Source: Rosettibacter sp037481715 (GTDB lineage: Bacteria; Bacteroidota; Ignavibacteria; Ignavibacteriales; Melioribacteraceae). Taken from it: 64,000 nt of DNA. Positions 7,407 to 16,276 of the stretch are shown here, one piece after another. The first letter of the stretch is position 1; each line of letters begins with the position of its first letter. The notes under the pieces are model-generated. The model saw nothing but the letters and a program-made list of their open reading frames with translations, was not told where the DNA came from and ran no database searches. The position numbers were made by a program, and so were the translations under genes. The DNA lies in the NCBI GenBank assembly GCA_037481715.1, contig JBBFLD010000004.1, positions 124,001-188,000 of the forward strand. Reading direction: 5' to 3'.

Positions 7407-8765
7407 TTAATTTAATCTTTCGAGTCTTGACCTTAAATGTCTTTCGGTTATTCCAAGCAGGCGGGCAGCTGCACTCTTATTACCATTTGTTCTGCTTAAT
7501 GCTTCGTTAATAATTGTTTTTTCAAATGCTTTTAATTTTTCTTCATAGGGGTCATCAAGATTAAATGCATCTAATTTTCTATCGAGTTCACTAATTTTTC
7601 TAAATTGGGGAAGATCGTCTTTAGTTATAAATTCATTTCTTGTAAGAACAACTGCTCTTTCAATTATATTCTCAAGTTCTCGAACATTACCAGGAAAATT
7701 GTACTTCATTAAATAATCAAGTGCATCACTTTCTATACCTTTTACATCTTTGTTTGTTGCCGCTGCAAATTTTTTAATAAAATGACTAATGAGTAGTGGA
7801 ATATCTTCTTTCCTCTCTCTTAAAGAAGGCAATCTAATTTCAACAACATTTAAGCGGTAAAATAAATCTTCTCTAAATTCTCCTTTTGAAATCATTTCTT
7901 CTAAGTTTCTATGAGTTGCTGCAATTATTCTAACATCTGTATGAAAAATTTGATTACTCCCGACACGTTGAAATTCTCCAAATTGAATTGTGCGAAGTAG
8001 TTTTACTTGAACAGGCAGTGGTATATCACCTACTTCATCAATAAATAATGTTCCTCCGTCTGCTTCTTCAAATCTCCCAATTCTTTCTTTTATAGCTCCT
8101 GTAAAGGCTCCCTTTTCATGTCCAAAAAGTTCACTTTCTAAAAGGTTCTCGGGCAACGAAGCAACATTAACTATTATAAAAGGTTTATCTTTTCTTGGAC
8201 TTGAATAATGAATCGCTTTTGCAATTAATTCCTTACCTGTTCCGCTTTCACCTCGTATTAAAACTGTTGTTTTAGTTTGTGCAACTCTTCCAGCAATGTT
8301 TAACACTTTTTCCATCAATTCGCTTTGAGATATAATTTCCTGAAATCTGAACTTTTCCTGAAGTTGTTCTTTCAGCAATTTGTTTTCGTTTTGTAAAAAC
8401 TTTTTTTCTTTGATTTTATTTAAGATACTTTCCAGAACATCAAGATTTATAGGTTTAGTCAAAAAATCATATGCGCCATTTTTCATTAAAGCTACAGCAT
8501 TCTCTATCGTGCCATAAGCAGTAATAATCACAACTTCAATAGAAGGATTTAATAATTTTATTTCGGTTAATACTTTAAATCCATCCCAACCAGGCATACT
8601 ATAATCCGTAAGTACAATATCGATTTGTTCTTCTTTTGCAATGTTGTAGCCTTGTTCGCCATCTGTTGCTGTAAAGACTTTATAATCCCTTTTGGTTAAA
8701 AAATTTTTAAGTGATATCAATTGCGGCTCTTCGTCATCAATGATTAATACCTTAAGTTGATTCAT
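7407..8765 (-). CDS. NtrC-family sigma-54 response regulator
   Basis: A 452-residue regulator: receiver domain (phospho-acceptor Asp54), AAA+ domain with Walker A GESGTGKE (172-179), the sigma-54-contact loop GAFTGA (219-224), Walker B TLFIDE, and a C-terminal Fis-type helix-turn-helix in NKSAAARLLGITERHLRS. It activates sigma-54 promoters when phosphorylated. Its start overlaps the end of the kinase gene by four bases, so the two form a cognate pair. Its targets are probably the secreted and barrel proteins upstream, or genes outside the window. Confidence 0.93.
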   Translation of the reverse strand: MNQLKVLIIDDEEPQLISLKNFLTKRDYKVFTATDGEQGYNIAKEEQIDIVLTDYSMPGWDGFKVLTEIKLLNPSIEVVIITAYGTIENAVALMKNGAYDFLTKPINLDVLESILNKIKEKKFLQNENKLLKEQLQEKFRFQEIISQSELMEKVLNIAGRVAQTKTTVLIRGESGTGKELIAKAIHYSSPRKDKPFIIVNVASLPENLLESELFGHEKGAFTGAIKERIGRFEEADGGTLFIDEVGDIPLPVQVKLLRTIQFGEFQRVGSNQIFHTDVRIIAATHRNLEEMISKGEFREDLFYRLNVVEIRLPSLRERKEDIPLLISHFIKKFAAATNKDVKGIESDALDYLMKYNFPGNVRELENIIERAVVLTRNEFITKDDLPQFRKISELDRKLDAFNLDDPYEEKLKAFEKTIINEALSRTNGNKSAAARLLGITERHLRSRLERLN

Positions 8766-10768
8766 AGCACTCCCAATTTATATTCAATTGGTAATTTAAT
8801 ATAAAAACTTGTTCCTTCGTTTATCTTGCTTTGCACATGAATATTGCCATTATGCTCTGTTATAATTTTGTGAACAATACTTAACCCAATGCCGCTCCCT
8901 TTTTTCTTCGTAGTAAAGTAAAAGTCAAATATCTTTTTTAATTTATCCTGTTCTATTCCTTTTCCATTATCTTTAAATATAATATTAAGCTCGCCTTTTT
9001 CTTCATAAGCATGAATCGAAATAATTCCTTCTTTTTCGATTGCATCCAAAGAATTTTCAATTAAGTTAATAAATACCTGCTTCATCTGAGATTTATCGAG
9101 TACTACTTTACCATGATATTTTAAATCGATGATAAGAGAAATATTTTTTTGCTTCAACTGCCAGTAATACTGATTAAACAATTCATCAAAAAAATCATTT
9201 AATAAAAATTCTTCTGGATTTATTGGCTGTGGTTTCGCGAATTTTAAAAAAGCTTCGATTATTTCGTTAATTCTCTTTACCTCGTTGTAAACTATCTTAA
9301 TTAGATTATTAAATTCTTCTTGATTTTCTTTAACTTCAAAGTCTTTTCCTATTTGCTGTGCAATGGTTCCAATAGAATTAAGAGGATTTCTTATTTCATG
9401 TGCAACTGTGGAAGCTAATTTGCCCATTGCAAGCATTTTTTCATTTATAAACATCTGTTTTTCTCTCAGTTTTTGTTCCGTTAAATCTCTAAATACAATA
9501 ATCAAATTGGAATTTTTATTATCGTCTTCAAATTTGCTGATAGAAAACAAAAGTATTTTCGAAGTTCCATTTATTAAGCATTCCTTTTCAAAAATTTTAT
9601 TTTCCGTTTTGAATATCTCCTCACAATTTTCATCACTAAAAACTTTTTTTGCTTCCATCCCTATTAATTCATCAACTAAATTTAATATTGATTGAGCAGC
9701 TTTATTTATTAGAATAATTTTATAATTTGAATCAAGAACAATTATTCCATCGCTGACATTATCAACAATTTTTTTAGAATATGATTCCACCACTTTGAAT
9801 CTCTTGGAAAGAACATTGAAATTTTGATTCACAAAAATCAATGTTGTTGTTACAAATCCAAATACAAACAATAATGAAGTAATAATTATAACTCTGCGAA
9901 TAATTCTTTTATTGATGTTATTCAAAGGATCAAGAGAAAGACCAAGCCGAAAAATTCCTATAGTATCCTGTTGAAATATAAATGGATGAATAACTTCAAA
10001 TGCTTCGAAGGTTTTATACTTTTTAATTTCCCATCTATACAAATTATTTGAATTTTGAAGCAGAGGATTTTCAGCTTCATCCAATTCATCGATTTTCCCA
10101 GAAGCCGCTAAAATTCCTTCTTTATTCTGTAGTACAGTAAAAATGATTTGTGAATTTTGAGTAACATTTTTTAATAATACACCAAAACCAATCTCATTTC
10201 GGAATTTAAATAATTCATCAGCATTGATATTTAACACAATAGCTTTTCTATCTTTAGTTGAAAGTGCAATTGCATATCGTTGTCCACCCAAAAATCTTGC
10301 TTGTTTAATTCCAATAATTAATGTGTCTTTCTTTCCCTCAAATATTGGGGCTAAGTATTTTTTAACAGAATCAGATGATAAATATTTATGATGAATATCT
10401 TTATGACTAGAATAAATTTTTTTGCCTTCAGAATTAAATATGTTAATTCGATAGATATTATTTTCTTCAGCATATTTTTCAAGGAATGAATTAGATATCA
10501 TTCCTCTTTCTTCCATTATCTTTATTGTATTGGCATTATTCAATAATCTTTTTTTTACTTCTTCTTCTATTCTATTATAAGATAACAATGCATTTCTTGA
10601 TGAAGTTAAAATTGTTTCAAGCAAGGAATCTCCCTCTTCTTCAAGCAGTTCCAGCATCTCTTTTTTGCTTTGATTCAACTCAATCCAGGCAGATGTAAAT
10701 ACAACAACTACAATAACAACAAAGATTGAAATTAAAATGCGCGGTTGTATTAAAAAGTTCTTAATCAT
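8762..10768 (-). CDS. Membrane sensor histidine kinase with PAS domain
   Basis: A 668-residue kinase: a first membrane helix (about 10-30), a periplasmic sensor region of some 260 residues, a second helix (about 292-314), a PAS domain (330-430), the HisKA motif STVAHEIRNPLNS (phospho-His457), and a HATPase domain with DNGKGIE and GSGIGLS. The layout is that of ZraS/AtoS-type kinases that drive NtrC regulators. The signal cannot be read from the sequence. It follows the beta-barrel gene by about 90 bases. Confidence 0.92.
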   Translation of the reverse strand: MIKNFLIQPRILISIFVVIVVVVFTSAWIELNQSKKEMLELLEEEGDSLLETILTSSRNALLSYNRIEEEVKKRLLNNANTIKIMEERGMISNSFLEKYAEENNIYRINIFNSEGKKIYSSHKDIHHKYLSSDSVKKYLAPIFEGKKDTLIIGIKQARFLGGQRYAIALSTKDRKAIVLNINADELFKFRNEIGFGVLLKNVTQNSQIIFTVLQNKEGILAASGKIDELDEAENPLLQNSNNLYRWEIKKYKTFEAFEVIHPFIFQQDTIGIFRLGLSLDPLNNINKRIIRRVIIITSLLFVFGFVTTTLIFVNQNFNVLSKRFKVVESYSKKIVDNVSDGIIVLDSNYKIILINKAAQSILNLVDELIGMEAKKVFSDENCEEIFKTENKIFEKECLINGTSKILLFSISKFEDDNKNSNLIIVFRDLTEQKLREKQMFINEKMLAMGKLASTVAHEIRNPLNSIGTIAQQIGKDFEVKENQEEFNNLIKIVYNEVKRINEIIEAFLKFAKPQPINPEEFLLNDFFDELFNQYYWQLKQKNISLIIDLKYHGKVVLDKSQMKQVFINLIENSLDAIEKEGIISIHAYEEKGELNIIFKDNGKGIEQDKLKKIFDFYFTTKKKGSGIGLSIVHKIITEHNGNIHVQSKINEGTSFYIKLPIEYKLGVL

Positions 10769-10854
10769 AGAATTTTATTACAAATGTGATTAGAAAATAA
10801 AAAATTGTTTATCGAGTAAGAAGCGTTTAATTAGAAAAAGATTCGAAAATTTAT

Positions 10855-11988
10855 TTAGAAACTTAAGCCAATACCTATGCTTAATGAATTATTACTGTAA
10901 TTAAATAATTCACTGTTTGATATATTTTTTATGTGCTGATAATTCAATAATATCGAGAGATTCGTTTCTTCTTCTTTTCCAAAAACAAAATCTTTTTTCA
11001 GCATAACATTAAAAATTTTCTGTTTATCATTTCTCATATAATCATTAATATAATTTAAGTTCTCGTCATAAATTCCTTGTGAAGGATAAAATTTTCTGTT
11101 GAAATAAAAGCCTAATTTAATTGTAAAATCATTTGATATGATTTTTGTAAGCTCAGCTAAAATATTGTTGCCTTCGTAATTGACGGGGTCATCAAATATT
11201 TCTGATTCATCACCATAAATCATGCTGACATCTTTTACATAACTGTTAAAACCACTATTTAAAATACTTCTGTTTGTAAATTGAAATGCAAGGCCAGTAG
11301 TGGGGGTAATCGCTTGAGCTACTCTAACATAGTTTAATGATTGTATCACATAAGAAATATTTTTATCAAAATATGATTCTGTAACTAATTGATTACTTTC
11401 ATTAAAATAAGAATAAGTTCCAGACTGAGAAGGGTTTAAATATTTTTTATAATTAAAACTGCTTCCATAAATCAAAGTAGTTCCACTTTCAAAACCATGA
11501 TTCAAAAAAATACTTGCAGAATATTTCAAATTATTAAGAATAGTAATGTTTGGATAATTTGAAATGCTTATGTTAGATGAAAATCTGATAAAAAAATTTT
11601 TGAAATCTGTGTTGAAATTATAATACATGAGTGCATTTGTATAATCAAAGTAGTTATAAATGTCTTTACCAAATCGTTGTTCTACATAAGCTCCCAAAAA
11701 TGAATTATCAAAACTTTTTACAGCAGAAAATTGATGGACATAAAAATTTCTTGCTGCATCAGAACTAAAAAAGATAAAACTTCCGGAGTAATTAACAGCT
11801 ACTAAGTCAAAGTTGTATCCAAGTTCATAATTAAGCGAATATATAGATGTTTTCAAAGCATACTTTGTTCTGAAAGGATTATCATTATATTCACATTCTG
11901 TTGTAATACTTGAAGATAATTGTGCATAATCATTTATTGAAAAAAATAAAATTAAAATTGCAGTAAAAGATATATTTCTTGATACCAT
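10855..11988 (-). CDS. Outer-membrane beta-barrel-like protein, unknown function
   Basis: A 377-residue exported protein that I cannot assign to a named family. The N-terminus has a Sec signal peptide (hydrophobic 8-18, ending near NDYAQ). The mature part is rich in alternating aromatic/polar strands and ends in LSIGIGLSF with a terminal Phe, the signature of outer-membrane barrels. It lies between a small secreted protein and the kinase-regulator pair, suggesting an envelope system under their control, by inference from position. Confidence 0.65.
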   Translation of the reverse strand: MVSRNISFTAILILFFSINDYAQLSSSITTECEYNDNPFRTKYALKTSIYSLNYELGYNFDLVAVNYSGSFIFFSSDAARNFYVHQFSAVKSFDNSFLGAYVEQRFGKDIYNYFDYTNALMYYNFNTDFKNFFIRFSSNISISNYPNITILNNLKYSASIFLNHGFESGTTLIYGSSFNYKKYLNPSQSGTYSYFNESNQLVTESYFDKNISYVIQSLNYVRVAQAITPTTGLAFQFTNRSILNSGFNSYVKDVSMIYGDESEIFDDPVNYEGNNILAELTKIISNDFTIKLGFYFNRKFYPSQGIYDENLNYINDYMRNDKQKIFNVMLKKDFVFGKEEETNLSILLNYQHIKNISNSELFNYSNNSLSIGIGLSF

Positions 11989-12046
11989 ATCAGACTCTCA
12001 ATTTTTAAGATTATAAAATAGGGACTCCGAAGAGTCCCCAATAATT

Positions 12047-12484
12047 TTATTTACCACCTTTGTAACCACGACCTGCTTTGGTCTGTGTTTGAGTTCCACT
12101 TTGTGTTTGAGTTTCTGTCTGTGTTCCAGCTTGAATACCTTGTCCGACATTGTTTTTCATCCCTTTACCAGATCCATATCCACCTTTTCCAGATTTACTA
12201 TTTAATCTTCCTTTTCCAGCATTATCATTAATTCCGTCACCATTAAGGTCAACGAATTTATTTTTCTGCAATTTTGGTCCTGTATAATCTGGATCTAAAC
12301 CATTTGGAATTCCATCGCCGTCATGGTCAGGTGCGTTATCATTGTAACCGTCTCCATTATTGTCTATAAAGTTTTTACCATGTTGAGCTGGTGGATTAGG
12401 TTTTGTTTGATCTTGAGTTTGAGCATTAACACTAATGTAACTCAATAAAAGTGTTACAGCGAAGAGAACAAATAGCTTTTTCAT
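12047..12484 (-). CDS. Secreted small protein with calcium-binding type repeats
   Basis: A 145-residue exported protein with a signal peptide ending at NAQ (about residue 22). It has three acidic loops, DNNGDGYND (41-49), DHDGDGIPNGLDPD (53-66) and DLNGDGIND (79-87), which match EF-hand/thrombospondin type-3-like DxDGDG calcium loops. A Gly/Lys-rich segment (94-112) and a Thr/Gln repeat (about 121-136) follow. The function is unknown; a cation-binding envelope or surface protein is the plain reading. It is the first gene of the run that ends with the two-component pair. Confidence 0.72.
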   Translation of the reverse strand: MKKLFVLFAVTLLLSYISVNAQTQDQTKPNPPAQHGKNFIDNNGDGYNDNAPDHDGDGIPNGLDPDYTGPKLQKNKFVDLNGDGINDNAGKGRLNSKSGKGGYGSGKGMKNNVGQGIQAGTQTETQTQSGTQTQTKAGRGYKGGK

Positions 12485-12655
12485 TTTTTTACTCCTTAAA
12501 TTGTTTGTTGATAATTATGAGTTCGCAGTAATTTTATTAAAAACCATGCCAGCTGGAAAAATTTATATTTTGTTTAGAAATGCAAAAAAATAAAATGGGT
12601 TATAAGGAGTAATTAAACATATAAGTCGAATAGCTCGCCCGTATAGTCGAAAAAA

Positions 12656-14398
12656 TTATTGGAGATCAAGAATTCCATACTTTTTCATTTTTCTCCAGAG
12701 AGTTGATGGATTAATATTAAGTTCTCTTGCTGTTCTGGTTTTATTCCATTTATTTTTTTCTAATGTATTCAGTATTAATTCTTTTTCTACATCTTTAATA
12801 CTTTTTGTTATGGAAAAATTTTTCGAGAAGTCAATTTTTGATTCGTCAAGATTTCTTATTCTTTTTGGTAAACAATTAACATCAATAATCTCACTATTAC
12901 AAAGTACAAAACAATGCTCAATCACATTTTCCAGTTCACGAATATTGCCAGGCCATTGATATTCCATAATCTTATCAAAAGCAGAAGCAGAAAATTGTTT
13001 TATGTTCTTATTGAATTTTTTATTAAACTTTTCAATAAAGTGATTTATAAGCAAAGGTATATCATCCGTTCTTTCACGTAACGGCGGCAGGTGAATATTA
13101 ACAACATTTATTCTATAGAATAAATCTTCTCGAAATCTTCCTGCTTTAATTTCTTCAACTAAATTTTTATTTGTTGCAGCAATAATTCTTGCATCAAGTT
13201 TAATTGGTTTATTACCGCCTACTCTTTCAAATTCTCTTGTTTCAATTACTCTAAGTAATTTAGTTTGCACTTGGATTGACAAATCTCCTATTTCATCAAG
13301 AAATAAAGTGCCTTCTTTTGCAAATTCAAATTTGCCAATTTTTGTTTTAATTGCTCCAGTAAAAGCACCTTTTTCATGTCCAAATAATTCACTCTCAATA
13401 AGTGTTTCTACAAATGCACTGCAATTTACAGCTACAAAAGGTTTTGTTCTTCTTGAACTATTAAGATGAATTGCACGCGCAACCAATTCTTTTCCTGTTC
13501 CACTTTCTCCTGTAATTAAAACAGAAGTATCTGTTTGAGCAACACTTTCAAGAACAGATATTATCTGTTTAATTTCTTTATTCTTTCCAACAATATTTTC
13601 ATACTTATAAAATTCATTAATATGAGAAGACAAATTTTTAATTTCCGATATATCTAAAAAAGTTTCTACTGCCCCTATTCTTTCATTCTTATTATTCAAT
13701 AAAATATTTGAGTTAACACGAATTGGTACCAACCTTCCGCTTTTATGTCTAATTTCTAATTCTTTACCAATCATAGCTTTTCCAATCAGCATTGTAGTTT
13801 CCATATGACACCCGTTCCGACAAAGATTAGAATTAAAAATCTCCCAGCATTTTTTCCCAATTGCTTCGGATTTTTTATAACCTGTAATTTCTTCTGCAGA
13901 TTTGTTGAATGCTGTTATTCTCCATTCATTGTCAATTGTAAAAGTGCCTTCAATATTGCTGTTAAAAATTGCATCAAGTTTATTTTTCTGGTCTATTAAT
14001 TCTAAAGTTTTCTTTTGAACTTCTTCCGATAATTCAAGCATTTCTCGAGTATCTCTAAATACAAAGACTACGCTCAATACTTTATCTTCTCTTTTTATTG
14101 GAGTAATCGAAGCTAAGACATTTTTGTTAGTTCCATTCTTAACAGTAATATTTAATGATAAATTTGTAAAGGCTCTTTCTTCATTCAATGATTCGTAAAT
14201 ATAATTAAGTTCGGATTGCTTCTGCTTAAAAAGAATTTCACACTCTTTCCCAATAATTTCTTCTTCTTCATAACCAGTTATTCTTGATGCGGCTTCGTTA
14301 AAAACAATAACTTTCAAATCTTTTCCTATAACCGCAATTCCATCTGGGATTATAACGGCTTCTTTGTTTTTATCTATAATTTGTTGAGCTTCTTTCAT
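12656..14398 (-). CDS. PAS-domain sigma-54 activator (ORP-locus regulator type)
   Basis: A 580-residue sigma-54 enhancer-binding protein: two PAS domains (about 10-125 and 140-255), AAA+ domain with GESGTGKE (297-304) and GAFTGA (344-349), and a C-terminal Fis-type helix ending in NPSTLWRKMKKYGI. The second PAS carries Cys184, Cys193 and Cys197, a cluster that could hold a redox or metal centre. There is no receiver domain, so it senses directly. The start is placed at the internal ATG 14398; an upstream ATG would add 22 unlikely residues. It is divergent from the Mrp-led operon, as in Desulfovibrio ORP loci, and is the likely activator of that operon. Confidence 0.88.
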   Translation of the reverse strand: MKEAQQIIDKNKEAVIIPDGIAVIGKDLKVIVFNEAASRITGYEEEEIIGKECEILFKQKQSELNYIYESLNEERAFTNLSLNITVKNGTNKNVLASITPIKREDKVLSVVFVFRDTREMLELSEEVQKKTLELIDQKNKLDAIFNSNIEGTFTIDNEWRITAFNKSAEEITGYKKSEAIGKKCWEIFNSNLCRNGCHMETTMLIGKAMIGKELEIRHKSGRLVPIRVNSNILLNNKNERIGAVETFLDISEIKNLSSHINEFYKYENIVGKNKEIKQIISVLESVAQTDTSVLITGESGTGKELVARAIHLNSSRRTKPFVAVNCSAFVETLIESELFGHEKGAFTGAIKTKIGKFEFAKEGTLFLDEIGDLSIQVQTKLLRVIETREFERVGGNKPIKLDARIIAATNKNLVEEIKAGRFREDLFYRINVVNIHLPPLRERTDDIPLLINHFIEKFNKKFNKNIKQFSASAFDKIMEYQWPGNIRELENVIEHCFVLCNSEIIDVNCLPKRIRNLDESKIDFSKNFSITKSIKDVEKELILNTLEKNKWNKTRTARELNINPSTLWRKMKKYGILDLQ

Positions 14399-14470
14399 TG
14401 GATGATAACTCCATTTATTATTGCAAAAATATATAAAAAATTGCATTAATGAAATAATGTGCACGAATTA

Positions 14471-14486
14471 ATTGCAATTTTGCAAT
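14471..14486. promoter_or_regulatory. Candidate activator-binding dyad (UAS)
   Basis: ATTGCAATTTTGCAAT is a perfect inverted repeat (7-bp arms, 2-bp centre) between the divergent regulator and the Mrp operon, about 52 bases upstream of a sigma-54-like promoter. Two further ATTGCA half sites lie at about 14420 and 14440. Position and symmetry fit an enhancer site for the PAS regulator. Confidence 0.45.
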
Positions 14487-14537
14487 ATAGTAAATTTAAA
14501 TCCTTCAAAAATTGGGAAAAATCAAAATTTCTTTAAT

Positions 14538-14553
14538 TGGCTTAAAATTTGGA
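14538..14553 (+). promoter_or_regulatory. Candidate sigma-54 promoter for the Mrp/ORP-like operon
   Basis: TGGCTTAAAATTTGGA keeps the -24 TGGC and the -12 TTG-A at the correct spacing, with the -12 C replaced by G. It ends 27 bases before the chosen mrp ATG. The divergent sigma-54 activator makes such a promoter expected here, but the match is imperfect. Confidence 0.38.
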
Positions 14554-14580
14554 TTTATAGATAAAAATCTTTGGGATAAT

Positions 14581-15435
14581 ATGCATAGTGACAAACAAAA
14601 AGAATTTGAAGAAGAAGAAAAAAGAATTCAAGATACAATTTCTAAAATTAAGCACCGTATTGTAGTTTTTAGTGGTAAAGGAGGTGTTGGGAAAACTACT
14701 GTTAGTGTAAATCTTGCTTATGGGTTACAAATAGAAGGTTTCAAAACTGGTATTCTCGACGCTGATATTACTGGTCCTAATGTTCCTAAAATGCTTGGAG
14801 TAGATAATGAATTGATTCTCCTCGAATCGAAAATTATACCATTTGAAAAATATGGCACAAAAATGATTTCTATAGCTTCATTGCTTCAACCTGGACAGCC
14901 TGTAATATGGCGCGGACCAATGCGTTCGAAAGCCATTAATCAATTTCTTGCAGATGTGGAATGGGGAGAACTCGATTATTTAATTGCTGATTTACCCCCT
15001 GGAACTGGCGACGAAATTTTAACCATCTCACAACAAATGAAACCTGATTTTGCTGTAATAGTTACTACTCCTCAAGAGGTTTCTGTTATAGACGCAGAAC
15101 GTGCGATAAATATGGCAAAAAAGCTTGAAATCCCATTGATTGGGGTTGTGGAAAATATGTCGGGTTTTGTTTGTCCCAGATGTAATGCAGTAATTAATAT
15201 TTTTGGCGAAGGCGGTGGTAAAAAATTAGCAGATAAATACGAAGTCCCATTCCTTGGCTCTATTCCAATTGATATTGATGCGCGCATACTTGGAGATAAA
15301 GGTATACCAATAGTACTTGAAAAGCCAAACAGCGAAGTAACAAATGCATTTAGAAATATTACTAATAAAATTCAAATTCATATTCAAACTTTGTTGGAGG
15401 ATAACCATAAAAAAGAAGAATGTTACTTTAGATGA
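14581..15435 (+). CDS. Mrp/NBP35-type iron-sulfur carrier ATPase
   Basis: A 284-residue P-loop ATPase of the Mrp/ApbC family, which binds and hands over Fe-S clusters in the cytoplasm. It has the deviant Walker A SGKGGVGKTT (31-40), the PPGTGDE motif (139-145) and the C-terminal CPRC pair (Cys198, Cys201) that holds a cluster at the dimer interface. The start is set at the ATG 14581; a TTG at 14512 would add residues unlike the family. It is the first gene of the long plus-strand run resembling Desulfovibrio ORP genes, and its 3' end overlaps the following ferredoxin gene. Confidence 0.9.
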   Translation: MHSDKQKEFEEEEKRIQDTISKIKHRIVVFSGKGGVGKTTVSVNLAYGLQIEGFKTGILDADITGPNVPKMLGVDNELILLESKIIPFEKYGTKMISIASLLQPGQPVIWRGPMRSKAINQFLADVEWGELDYLIADLPPGTGDEILTISQQMKPDFAVIVTTPQEVSVIDAERAINMAKKLEIPLIGVVENMSGFVCPRCNAVINIFGEGGGKKLADKYEVPFLGSIPIDIDARILGDKGIPIVLEKPNSEVTNAFRNITNKIQIHIQTLLEDNHKKEECYFR

Positions 15436-15760
15436 AAAATTTGCTAAATGGAAAGGGATTCCAAGAGAGGAAATTAACTGGTATCCAATTATCGATGTAA
15501 ATAAATGTGTGGGCTGTGGGATGTGCATTACAAGTTGTGGCAGAGATGTATTTGATTTTGATGTGCAAAATAAAAAGGCCATTGTTGCCAGACCATTACA
15601 ATGTATGTTAGGCTGCACATCTTGTAAAGTCTGGTGCGTATATGAAGCTATTAGATTCCCTGATTCTAATTATATAAGAGAAATTATTAAAAAGAAAAAA
15701 GTTCTGATAATAGCAAAAAAACAACTTCAAGAAAAAATAGGAAGCACTATAAATTCCTAA
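15344..15760 (+). CDS. Ferredoxin-type 2x[4Fe-4S] protein, start codon uncertain
   Basis: A small ferredoxin with one standard cluster motif (CVGCGMCITSC) and a second set (CMLGCTSCKVWC, Cys spacing 3-2-3). The recognisable protein begins near 15416 with VTLDEKFAKWKGIPREE. The only ordinary in-frame start upstream is the ATG at 15344, which lies inside mrp, lacks a ribosome-binding site and adds residues that look like mrp read out of frame. A clear GGAGG at 15396-15400 sits six bases before an in-frame ATA at 15407, so an ATA start or a sequence slip is possible. It probably passes electrons within the ORP-like system. Confidence 0.82.
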   Translation: MHLEILLIKFKFIFKLCWRITIKKKNVTLDEKFAKWKGIPREEINWYPIIDVNKCVGCGMCITSCGRDVFDFDVQNKKAIVARPLQCMLGCTSCKVWCVYEAIRFPDSNYIREIIKKKKVLIIAKKQLQEKIGSTINS

Positions 15761-15808
15761 ATAAAACAATAATAAAAAGAACTTTTGTTATTTAAGTAAT
15801 GATAGCAT

Positions 15809-16069
15809 ATGAGAAAATCAAAATTACCAATTCCAATTCATCAATTAGCTATGCTGCAGGTATATTTATACGAAATCTTAAGCATAGATAAAAAGTGCGA
15901 AAAAAATTTTAAGCATACAGAATGGTATATGAATGAAAACTTTTCTAAAAATGAAATTGAAAAGATTTTGAAGTTTTTTCAAGAAGAAGATGTGCATTGT
16001 AACTGCGGCATTCTTAAAAAAATTAATTTACAAAATTATATAGACGAGAGTATAAAATATCATGATTAA
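15809..16069 (+). CDS. Small protein, DUF2695-like
   Basis: An 86-residue cytoplasmic protein. Its second half (HTEWYMNENFSKNEIEKIL followed by DVHCNCGILKKI) resembles the DUF2695 pattern, where an acidic helix is followed by a C-x-C-E-V-L type strand. That assignment is by eye and moderate. The CNC pair may bind metal. It sits in the operon between the ferredoxin and a broken radical-SAM gene. No function is known. Confidence 0.6.
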   Translation: MRKSKLPIPIHQLAMLQVYLYEILSIDKKCEKNFKHTEWYMNENFSKNEIEKILKFFQEEDVHCNCGILKKINLQNYIDESIKYHD

Positions 16070-16088
16070 TAAATACGAGAATTATTTT

Positions 16089-16265
16089 ATGTCAATTGTT
16101 TTTGGTCCAATACCATCACGCAGATTAGGCAGAAGTCTTGGAATAATTAATATTCATATAAGAGATTTTCTTTATTCATGCTTCTACTTCCGATTTGGAG
16201 CATCTCATGTAATTGATAAAATAAAATTGTTAAAACTAATTATGAATAACTATCTCAAAAAATAA
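16089..16265 (+). pseudogene. Remnant of a radical SAM protein
   Basis: The frame starting at ATG 16089 reads MSIVFGPIPSRRLGRSLGI, the very recognisable N-terminus of a family of radical SAM proteins in which FGPIPSRRLGRSLGINNIPP precedes the CxxxCxxC cluster motif. Here the cluster region reads DFLYSCFYFRFG: the first and third Cys are Phe, and translation ends after about 58 residues rather than the usual 200 or more. It is best explained as a decayed gene; a retained small peptide is less likely. It overlaps the end of the previous gene by a short stretch if the upstream ATG at 16062 is used. Confidence 0.7.
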
Positions 16266-16276
16266 TGGAGGTTAAT

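Noticed and set aside
12534..12553. TGGCATG element upstream of the secreted protein gene as a sigma-54 promoter
   Set aside because: The -24 part is good, but the -12 part reads TTAAT without the G or C, so I do not call it.
14457..14475. GTGCACGAATTAATTGCA as a sigma-54 promoter
   Set aside because: The distance between the GCACG and TTGCA parts is two bases too long and the -24 GG is missing.
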